From Bombyx mori (lineage: Eukaryota > Arthropoda > Insecta > Lepidoptera > Bombycidae), in NCBI RefSeq assembly GCF_030269925.1, contig NC_085112.1:13517501-13581500 (forward strand): a stretch of DNA of 64,000 bases. The letters run 5' to 3'. The position numbers were made by a program, and so were the translations under genes. Below, in pieces: positions 28,401 through 40,400 of the stretch; the first letter of the stretch is position 1, and each line of letters starts with the position of its first letter. The notes beneath the pieces are model-generated. The model worked only from the letters and a program-made list of their open reading frames with translations, was not told the origin of the DNA and searched no databases.

Positions 28401-31400
28401 ATTTAGGAGGGTCCATTATCCATGTTTTTTTGCAAACGAATAAAAATAATCCAAAACAATTTCGCTCCTACCCTCGAATGTCAATACCTACATTTTATGA
28501 GTTGTTGTATCTGGTACAAACTGACTTGAGACATGAAGATACACGGTAGACTGGTTGGCGTTTATACGAGACAGTACAAAATGGCGTTTACGCTGTTATT
28601 CACGGCGATGTCGTTCCGCTGCGCATGCGCGGCGTGTTGGTTGCGCGCCCGCTCCGCTTTGAGAACGCTCGCAATCCGCTAGTATGATAAACCCCTTAGG
28701 CATCGTTCACACCAACCGATTATCCGTCGCCGACTTGAATATTCTCACTATCAACCCCAGTGTAAACTTACAGTCGGCGGCGGACAATCGGTTGGTATGA
28801 ACGATGCCTTAAAGTCTATTTCGTTAATGTGACATTTCGCCTAATATGCGAGGTTTGTCTTTGTAATTAAATGGGCGTCATAATTGAACTTCAATTATGT
28901 TTACTCCGTTCAAATAGTTGAAGAGGTTTTTTAGTTATGATCCTTTTTTTTCCAAATTTTAAACTTTAAATGGCTCTCCTGTGTGCTTAGTGCGAGTTTT
29001 TTTGACGTTCTCGAAAGCGTAAAGGTTAACTCAAATTTGTATGCAGTTGTAACAGCGTCCTTGCGACAAACGTAGGCAAGCGTTCCAACTCCATACCAAA
29101 ATTGAGTGGACTTTTGCGCTATCGAAAACGTTAAAAAACTCGCCCTAAGCACACTGTAAGTTGCAACAATGTCGCTTAAAGGTCATTTAACGCGTGGTAT
29201 TCAATCTAAGTCCACAAATAATTCAGAAGTAGGCAGCGACTTAATAATAAACCACAATAAAAGTTAGGAAACTGGGCTTAACACCGGTTGTTGAAATTAG
29301 TTAGATTGTTTTAAGGCTTAGCTGAGTTATTTTCATATGAGGGTTGATAACAGAGTTTTAGCACTAGGCAACGCTGAAACATATGACCCGCCTCTTGCTG
29401 GGTCTCTACTGAAGCCTACACACAGACCGGTGACGTGGTGTAGCTGTCGCTCACATAGACACTTGAAGTCGAGTTGAATTGGAATAACCTCTGCCTCAGC
29501 TAAATAGGATTTGTTGAAACTTCACCGTCATATAATATCTTGGCCTAATATGGAGACGAGATGATAACAAAACTATTACAAAAATACATTATACATAGTA
29601 ATAAGTAATTATACATACATAGTAACATTGTAGAATCTAGTTTAGCTATGTAATTATAGAACCTTGCTATGTTGTAAAAATCAAACTAGATTATTGTATT
29701 ACACACATCTATTAGAGAGAGAGAGAGAGAGAGAATACACTTTATTGCACACCAAAACACAATTTACATTCAAAAAAACAGATTAATTTAGATTAGATTA
29801 ATTTTTGGTTAGTTAATACATAAAATTTGTAAAGTATTTTAAGAAGGAAGCTATTAATTGCCATGTCACGCAAAGTTTATGATGTTCTGGTATTTATTGT
29901 ATGCTTCATGATAGGGACCAAAACATAAGAAAATTTTCTTGAAGTCAAAATTGTGTGGTATGTTAAAAATATTTACTAAGTAACAAATCTCCCCACTGAG
30001 TATTGAAACTATAGTGTCGTGAATAGTATCACATTACTTAATGTTCAGATTATTGGCTTTAGGCGTTTTCTTCCTTTATTTATTTAGCAGATGAAAACAG
30101 AATTGTTACAATCTTAACAATCTTTACGTACCTATTTTTTCAATGAAATAACTACGTTTTTGTATAAATTCACTGAAATTAAATAAATTAATTCGTATAG
30201 ACAAGACATTACGCGAACGGAAAGCTTTGCCAACATTGCTCTAGAACAGGATTCCCAAACTTATTCTGTCTACTGCTCACTTTGGGATAAATTATTTTGT
30301 AACGCCCCCATTTTGTCACCTACTTAAAAGCCACTATAGCGAGAGCCCATTCGGTGTCTAAGAGTCCGAGATAAAATTACAAATCGCCTCCCAAGCCTCT
30401 ACCCAACGCTTCCATTTTTTTCTGGGTCTCTTACAACCCCCTTTAGGCCTGCAGCGCCCACAAGGGGGCGTTATCGTCCACTTTGGGATAGGCTGCTCTA
30501 GAATCTAGTGTATAGTAATTACTACTCAACTAGAATATAAATTCATTATAAATGAAATTGCCAAGCATTTTTACAATAACACACATAAAACACAACACAA
30601 ATAAAAAAAAAAAACTTTAATAACAGACAAATTTAGCATGCAAAAGTGAACCAATATGAATTGAATAAAAAAGCGGTAATTACGTACGTATTAGAGCTCG
30701 AGGTTCAACAAACTTTCATTAATTTACTGTCGAATCTTGGAAGCGAATAGGCAAATATGTCAGGGCTTTCAGTTTCACTGACCGCATAACGTTTTTGTAC
30801 AAAAATACATTAGGGTTACCATCAAACTTGTACAAAAAGTATTATTTGTTTGCTAGGCCGCGTCGGCGGGCCATGTCGGCGTTGCAAAGATCCTGTTGGA
30901 GCACGGAGCAGGGATCAACACTCATTCTAACGAGTTCAAGGAATCCGCGTTAACGCTCGCCTGCTATAAGGTACTCTATCTATATTGACATAAAATACAT
31001 TTTAGATATGTCTGCATTGCATTCATTCACTCACATAATTGCAATGATGTAAACAGCATAACCATTGAAAAATTTATCATGTATTCCATACATTCATTTC
31101 CATACCTGCATTTTATTATCAGTAGGTAATGCAAATACAGCTGTGAAATAATTAGTCAACCACCATAACTAATATTACAGGAGTTATTTATGAATTTATC
31201 TTGAACGTTGACCGTGACATCCATTGAGTAAATTTTTAATTGTAGAGATGATTTGTTTATGTAATATTAATTAGTATTAAATAGTCACTTACTCATAGAA
31301 ATGCCATGGTAGTTTATATTTCAATGTCAAAAAAGCAGCAATAGGCAACAGGTTGGCTACGCTTCTTGCATTTTAGACCATGGGCATTGGTGCTTATATT

Positions 31401-34400
31401 GCCACAAGTATTGGCTTCATTGGTCACAAAATAACATATAATATTTATTTATTTTTATAATACTACTAGCTGACCCGGCAGACTTCGTAGTGCCTCAATC
31501 GATAAATAAAAGACCTTTTGTATAATATAAAATAAACTTAAACCAAACAAAAGGAATCTGTCCGACGGGGGGGACATCACATCAAAATTGTTATTTTTTT
31601 TTTATTCCGAGCATTTTCATATTTATCTAAACCTTTTAAACCTTCTCTGGACTTCCACAAATAATTCAAGACCAAAATTAGCCAAATCGGTCCAGCCGTT
31701 CTCGAGTTTTAGCGAGACTAACGAACAGCAATTCATTTTTATATACATATATAGATAGAAGATAGATAGTAGAAGAAGGATTTACTTTTAATAATTGGTA
31801 CTTGTATTTCCGCACACGAAGCATTTATCTTAGTGGAGTAGGATAACTGAGATCGGGATGCTCTTTGTTCAGGGTCACCTGGACATGGTGCGGTTCCTGC
31901 TGGCGGCGGGCGCGGACCGCGAGCACAAGACGGACGAGATGCACACCGCGCTCATGGAGGCCAGCATGGACGGACACGTCGAGGTCGCCAGGCTGCTGCT
32001 CGACTCCGGGGCGCAGGTAACTGCTGCTCACTGAGTTTCTGTGATGTATATCAAATATATAAAATAAAAATCTAAGGAATTGTTTGAGATGATCCCCTCA
32101 TCTCCTTTTCATCGAAACAGAGTTCATTCATATTATCTGGAACCGCTGCGTTCATCGACAGTGCGTTTCAGGAGGTCTTTTTTGCCACATACCATCCGGC
32201 TATGGAATGAGCTCCCCTCCACGGTGTTTCCCGAGCGCTGTGACATGTCCTTCTTCAAACGAGGCTTGTGGAGAGTATTAAGCGGTGGACAGCGGCTTGG
32301 CTCTGCCCCTGGCGTTGCTGAAGTCCATGGGCGACAGTAACCACTCACCATCAGGTGGGCCGTATGCTCGTCTGCCTACAAGGGCAATAAAAAAATGTTT
32401 GATAAACCAGGTGAACATGCCAACGGATAGTTTCGAGTCGCCATTAACACTAGCGGCGTGTGGAGGCCACGTGGACCTGGCGATGTTGCTGCTGGAACGC
32501 GGCGCCAACATCGAGGAGGTCAATGACGAGGGCTACACGCCGCTCATGGAGGCCGCTAGGGAAGGTACACTGCGCAACCGCTCTTTTTTATTTTTCTAAC
32601 TTATTCGGTGTAACTCGCTCTGTATGAGCTAAAGTCTGTACTGCCGTACTTAGACAGACTTGGGTTTCGTCATATTTATTTACATCATCCTGACATAAAA
32701 TCAGTACATACCAATCTCTGGTCAGATAGATACAATAGCGTGACATTAAATGAAATTACGAATGAATTTCACGCGCCACGCAATCAGAATAGTCGGAATT
32801 TTAATTGCCTTGGAATAACGCGTGTCCTATTCTTCAAACCGGTAAGCATGAGTTAGTTATTAGTATAAATAAGCATGGAGCCATCTTCATCAACATTACC
32901 GGCACATGGTAATAATGAAATGAGTGTCATAAAACTTGTGTTATAAATTCACTAACCATTTAGAACTAAACATGCTGAATCTTGCCTAGGTCACGAGGAG
33001 ATGGTTGCGCTGCTGCTGGGTCAAGGTGCACAGATAAATGCACAGACCGAGGAAACGCAGGAGACTGCGCTGACCCTCGCCTGCTGCGGAGGGTTTCTCG
33101 AGGTGGCGGAATCGCTCATCAAGGCGGGCGCTGACGCTGAGCTCGGCGCTTCCACTCCGCTCATGGAGGCTTCGCAGGAAGGGCATCTAGAACTAGTACG
33201 GTACGTGTCTATACCGGCACGTCACTTCTTGATACGGTCATCGGCAGGTACTCCCCGCCTGAAGATTAGTCAATAAGATTAAACGTAAGACGTAATTGAA
33301 TATGCAATTTCGAAAAGGGCACGTGTCGCATAATTTGTCAAATACGTTTTTTCATATACATATACTTTTGAGGCTTACCTACACCCATTTTATAATAATT
33401 CCAGTAATTTTCAATTGCTAATTAACACTAAAATATATCTCAAAAATTAATTTTAAATTTTACACTGCTTTAGAAAATAATCAGTTTTTCATTTCCTGAA
33501 CGTTTTACATTTTCAGAAATGTGCCCTTTTCGAAATTGCATATTCAATTATAGTATTTATTTGTCGAGTACAGGTATCTGATCAATGCGGGCGCGGACGT
33601 GCACGCGACGACGCAGACGGGCGACACGGCGCTGACGTACGCCTGCGAGAACGGGCACACGGACGTGGCGGAGCTGCTGCTGCGCGCCGGCGCCGCGCTG
33701 GAGCACGAGAGCGAGGGCGGCCGCACGCCCCTCATGAAGGCGTGTCGCGCCGGACACCTCTGCACCGTGCAGTTCCTAGTCGCGAAGGTTCGACAACGCA
33801 CTCTTATAAACTCACCTATTCAACCAAATTGCAGACATTATGCTGTGTAACTTGGAAAACGATAAAATATATCTTACAATCAAATTTTTTAATACTAGAA
33901 TTAATTTGAAGAATTATCCTGATGCAATTTAAACACGTTGATAATGCGCTCGTTCTCTTTTTGTTCAAAATGAGTTTACTGTTAAAATAGCATAGAAAAT
34001 GTCCCCAAGAGATATTATATCGCACCTTTACAATTATAGAGATTCAACCCAAAAAATTTGCCAAAAAAACCCGAAAAGACGTATAGTAAAAGGGATGGAG
34101 TGAAAGAGACCGATGGATAAGTTTATCCCTTTATAAGCTACTTTTGGTCATTAGATTAGCAGTCGCTGAAAAGGGTCGTTCTAGTCCATTTTTATTAAAG
34201 TCTCAATCCAAAAATTTCGAAATAGGTCTCTATAATTCTAAAGTTGCGATATACCGATAAGATTTAAATTATATTAAAATATTCTAGATACGTGTATTAT
34301 AATAGTTTCTTAATAGCCATACAAGAAGACTCGCACTGTAATTATATTTCACGCCTGTATTTATGTAATTACATTTCTCGCGTTGGACTCCTGGCATTGG

Positions 34401-37400
34401 GATGTGAACAGTAAATGCACGGATGCACAGGGGGCGGACGTTAACCGCATGACGGCTAGCGGCGACCACACGCCGTTGTCTCTGGCGTGCGCGGGCGGAC
34501 ACGTGGACGTGGTGAAGTTCTTGTTGGCCTGCGACGCCGATCCCTTCCGAAAACTCAAGGACAACTCCACCATGCTCATCGAGGCAGCCAAGGGCGGACA
34601 CACGGCCGTCGTGCAACTGCTCCTCGACTTCCCACATTCTGTAATGCTTCCTAGAGGTAAGAACTTTTCATAGCAAATAAATGGTTACATGAAAAAAATC
34701 ATTTAATTATTATTTTATCTTCCATGTTGTATTCTCTGGAATCGTAAGAGAAGCACAATTTTAGAACCCACACGCCGCATAAAATACTAGCATTGTTACT
34801 GGATCCTATAAGAGATACAAGATGCTAGTTGAATTGCGCATATTTACCTTTTTTTTATTTATTACTTAGACGGATGGACGAGCTCATAGCCCACCTGGTG
34901 TTAAGTGGTTACTGGAGCCCATAGACATCTACAACGTAAATGCCGCCACCCACCTTGAGATATGAGTTCTAAGGTCTCAGTATAGTTACAACGGCTGCCC
35001 CACCCTTCAAACCGAAATGCATTACTGCTTCAAGGCAGAAATGGGCGGACCACCAGTAAAACCTATTCTAGTACATAGGATTAAATCTTTACGTGTCTAT
35101 TTTAAGGCACGACAACAACAACGACGGCGGAGGACGGCGCGGGGCTGAGCGCGGCGCAGGCGGCGGCGCTGGGGCTCACGCACGCGCCCGCCCCCGGCGC
35201 GCCCGCCGCCCGCGCGCTCCTGCCCGCGCACGCGCCCGCTCCCGACCTGCCACACAACTTTGCCAAGGCCTATCTCGATGGTATGCACTATTTAAAAAAA
35301 TAAATGTTATTTACGAACGAGACGTTGCACTCGGGTTGGATTTTAGGGAATTTAATACCCCCGCTGTTTAAGATCGACTTGTTTTATATAATTGACTTTC
35401 TTGCCCTATTTCAAAATGGGTTAATACTAAAAAGCTCTCGTAAATTTTCAGCTCACAAGAGTACAAAGAGAATATGACTTAAATCCAGAAACACTACTCC
35501 AAAAAGATAATTCATAATCAATTCAAACTTAAAATACACTTTTATTGATCCTTTTCTCTCAATCGACACAAAGAAGTCGAAATAAATAAACGATCGACGC
35601 CAACAGAACGCAGTTCGGGCGGCGGTCGCAAGAAACCGAGCCCGTACCCAACGGCGGCGGCGGTGGCGAGCGCAATCTGCGGCGCGACGGGCGTGCCCCC
35701 CACCTTGAGCACGCCCACCGCTGCGCCCGGCCCCGCGCCCGCCGCCGCGACCCCCCACCAGCCCCCCAAGCACAAGTGTGCGCGGAAACAACGGGCGGCG
35801 CCGCAGCACCCCGACCACCACCTGCCGCCGCCGCCGGACATACACGACGAACACGTGAGTCTTGTGTTTCTACCGTTACCGAAGCCTAACCTAACTCGAG
35901 TACTATTCGCGTCGAGTGAGCCGCTCTAAGCAGAATGTCTAATCTAGCATTATTCTGTTTAAAATTAAAAAAAAACAATGTCACACAATTAATAGATTAA
36001 GAGTAAACGTAATAGGGTAACTATCAGAAAACTATTTACTTTGCTTAAAACAATACTACAGACAAAAATATTTAGATCTAAAGTAAAATTGGCACATTCG
36101 AATTTTTTTGAAAAGTTCGATATATAAATATTAAAAAAAAAAATTTGGAACTAAAAATATTCTAGATGCTTCTTTGTGTTGGTTATGGGTTAACAAAGTC
36201 TTGCGCTTTAACAAAGAATATTATTTATTAATCATGATCTTACGATAATGTTGTTATTGTTAGATTGTAGTTACCTAATAAGAATAGGAAAAGTAATATT
36301 TTATGGTCATATATTTTAATAGTATTCAGGATCAATTGGTGATCTAGAATGTCTAGATGGCGATATTATAAATTTCATAAAATAAAAAATACGGACTAGA
36401 AATATTACTTGATCTATCTGTTATTACAGCAATGATTGTGGGATGAGAATAATATATCCAATTGTGACGTCATTCTCTGTATATTTCTAACGAGGTACCA
36501 TTCCATCGGGGGACTGTATCAACACCACTAAATCACAAGATCACACACAGTAAACTTGTACTCGTATTTTTAAAAGCTTCCGATGTCCAGGTTGAAAGCA
36601 TTCGCGGGTACCATAACAGCAATAACAAACAATAATAAACTCCAAAGTTCATTTGCTTGCCCATTACATCGTAATACGGAAACGTAATATAGCTTCCACA
36701 ATGTCATTTATCATAATGTGCTTGCTTCCCACGGTGTAGATATGCCAGCACGCGATGGCTAAGCTATCACTGCCCCCCGGCTTTACCTGGAAGGATGCTA
36801 ACAAGAAAAATAAAATTAAATACAACAATAAAAATAAAAACAATGTGAGTGTCATTCTATAAATAATGAACACACCTGCTTTTGTCTGTAGTTGTTGTTT
36901 AACGGTGGCGGGTGTACTACACCCACGTGCATCTATCTCAATGTTCCAACGATATAGCTGTGGAGAATGTGCGATATTTGACTTGTATCATTTCACTGTA
37001 CTTCTGTTTTTCATCAAAATTTTGCCTATTTCAGTTTAATTCATTGGTCTTTGAAATATAGCTCGCTAGTGATATATCGTTCGATTATAATCTCACTGGT
37101 ATACATTAGGAAATGTCATAATCAAACTAAAAACTATCTACTAATTAAAAATATTAAAAAATGCACACAACCCACTGCCATATACAAATAATCAAATGCA
37201 TCTAGAAGTTTCCATACATTCGCCACCAACACACACCTATTGAATTAAAAGTAAAAGAGTAAAGATTGTTTTTTCTGTGAATACTGTGGCTTTTAGTAGA
37301 AATTTCGAAAAATATGTGAATGTAAATTATATATCTCCTTATATTTGAATGTATGATTTTTGTATCTTAAATATCTGTTTAGCAGCAAAGAGTGATTCTA

Positions 37401-40400
37401 TCATTTAATAGATTTTTTTTATTTTATTTTGTGACTTATTTGTTTATTGTTGTAATAATTTGAAAATTAACCTATTTATGAAGCTATGTCGTTATGCATG
37501 TTATGTGTCTTAGTGAAAACAAGAGACAGTTTCATACTTGTGTAGACGTTATGGGGTAACAATGAAATAAATATGTCTTAACTAAAAAAAACCTACACAA
37601 ACACTTGTCTTATTGAGTTCACGAGAGTAATGTGGTATAGTTCTAATTCAGTAAGTTATAAGATTTCAAAGATTAGTTCATACTAATGATGTTTATATTG
37701 TGTGATGTGGTTACAGAGGGCTGAGGCGTTGGTCGCGCAGCAGAGGAATGAATCGATGCCGGACACCGAGAGGGGGCTCTCGCTCGAAATTAACGATCCT
37801 TCAGGTTAGTTTTGGCTTGCAAACTAAAAAACACAACCGACAATATGATATTTAATTTAATTTTAATAATTTTTTTTATTTTCATTTTTTACTAAAAATC
37901 ACGCCACGTTAACTGGTCCCGTGCTAAGTTCGTAAAGAACTTGTGTTACAGGTACCAGATAACGGAAATAAATATAAGATTTTTATAATACACATACATA
38001 TATTTAATATACATCCATAACCCTGGAAAAGACATTTTATATTTATCATACAAATATCTTACCTTGGCGGGATTCGAACCCGCGTCCCCCTTGTGTAGTG
38101 ACCATGTCACTTACCACTACACCAGACGGCCGTTAAGTATTCAGAAAAAATTTAAGCATAATTTCTCAACACATTAAAGAACTAAAAAAATTTACATTTA
38201 ATTATGCCCTGTTAACGGTATATTTCTAAATAAACCGTCATTATGAGCACCGCTTGCGAGTCCGTCCAAACCAATAGAGCGTGAGCCGCGGTATAAAGTT
38301 GTCCGTTGTTGTGCGAAGGTCCCCCGACGTTGGCCACCTCGGCGCTGCACGCGCTCGACCTGCAGTTCTGCGCGCAAGGCAAGTGCGAGCGCCGCATTCT
38401 GTTCGTCCCGGCTTCACTAACCCGTCCTGTGCTTGCCTTAATGAGCTTCTACTAAACTCCTCATATGTGTGTTAAAAGGTTTACCTTTGTTGTGATGATA
38501 GACGACCTGGTGTGGGCGGCGCGATATCCATACTGCGGTCTATTCACTTGGGACATATTTGTTTGAGTTTCTATGGGAAAAATGTCGCCGACCTACTGTC
38601 AAATTGCCGGCGATTGTTGCGTTTTATATTCACACATTCGCTCGCAAAACTTGTAACTGTTTAATGCATTTCGTGCCTGCTATAATAATATAACGTTCAA
38701 AGCGTAAATTGAAATCTTTGCTTCTGCCCATTAACAATTCTAGTACAAAATTAGGTTTTTTTTTGTTGTTGTTCTAAATCATAATATACTCGCGAGTCTT
38801 GCAGATTGTTTTCAGCAAAAATTTTATTGCTGTTTTTAAATTACATGGATATTACATTTATTTTCTTTTTGGCAATAAATAAATTATTATTTTGTTAGAG
38901 TTATGTACCCACAGAAATTTTAAAATATTGAATTGAACTGAGTTTATAATTTACAAATATGTATCAATTATATTTTCTTTCAATTCATATACATTAGGAA
39001 TCTTGAATGTATCTATTTAAAGTGGTTTTCCCTAAATTTGTACATAACATACATAATATACATTAACAATTTTTTAAATTCGATTCTTTAACTTATATCA
39101 AACAGATAGAATTGAACTTTTTAAAATATCGCAAAAACTAACACCTCCATAACATAAGCTTTGTAAGCCAAAAACAGCTTTAATCCTCAAACTGTATAAT
39201 AACGATTGATGCAATAGGGATTTGGATTTGGGATAATGGTTTTAATTTCCAAGTTACTAGAGCTTATTATAAAACGACTTGTAATTTTAGGTGTCACAAC
39301 GAGTCATTCGCCGGCCACTCCGCCGTACCCTCCTCCGCAACAATTGTTCCCAGTGCAACCAATACCGACCAACCTTAATCAGGTATTTTGAAAATATTAT
39401 AAACAAATATATAACTAAGGGTAAGGGCAAGGGTAACGCGTCCCTTTAACTATTTCACTGGTGGTAGGACCTCTTGTGAGTCCGCACGGGAAGGTACCAC
39501 CACCCTGCCTATTTCTGCCGTGAAGCAGTAATGCGTTTCGGTTTGAAGGGTGGAGCAGCCGTTGTAACTATACTGAGACCTTAGAACTTATATCTCAAAA
39601 TGGGTGGCGCATTTCTTGTAGATGTCTATAGGCTTTGGTAACCACTTAACATCAGGTGGGCCGTGAGCTCGTCCACACATCTAAGCAAAATAAAAATATC
39701 TAAAGTGTCTCGAGGCAAGATTATCACATTCAGTTTATTAGATATGCATTTAACCTGTTTAATGTGTTTGTTAAATTTAAAAGTCATGTCACAATACCGT
39801 CTGTGAAATTATATTAAATATACTATAATTGTTTAAGTTTATGAGAAAAAAAATGTATCCTTAGAATTCAAAATCAAATAAACAAATTTCGCTCTCACTC
39901 TGTTTCCTTCAGTGAGATAATTTAAACCGGAACCAATTTACCATTTCACTATTAAACATATTTTAGAATTCAATACAACGATGCATTGTATCAAAATCGT
40001 CTGGCAAATGTTGTTCGTTGTTAGCTTGCAAGTTACTGCTAATGGACGCTTTGAAACGTGGATTCTATATTGACGATTACGCTATTATAGCGGTAAGATA
40101 TATTACATGTAGACTTCGATGATATTTTAGAACTTTCTGTACAGTACTTAGGGGTTTGTTTCTGCAGTCAGACCCAACAGTGGCCGCCCGCGTCCCTTTA
40201 ATGAGCATAAATAAAATATTTAGTAAAAAGAAGCTCAAAATTACAAACCATATTTCTTCCATGGTCTTTCCCTAAACGAAAAATAAAATATAACACGTTG
40301 GTAGTTAATATTGCTTGGGAGAAGAATTAAGTTTAGTAAATGATGTTTCCGCTGTAATTGACTAAACAAGCGCAGATACCTGTAAATTTTATATCTTCGT

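Noticed and set aside
35453..35854. 133-codon minus-strand ORF opposite exon 12
   Set aside because: Arg/Gly-rich shadow of a GC-rich exon; same effect opposite exons 4, 9, 17 and 21.
38379..38475. Exon 14 extended through QGKC to the end of the open frame
   Set aside because: No in-frame GT donor joins to exon 15; the GC donor at 38379 fits sequence and phase.
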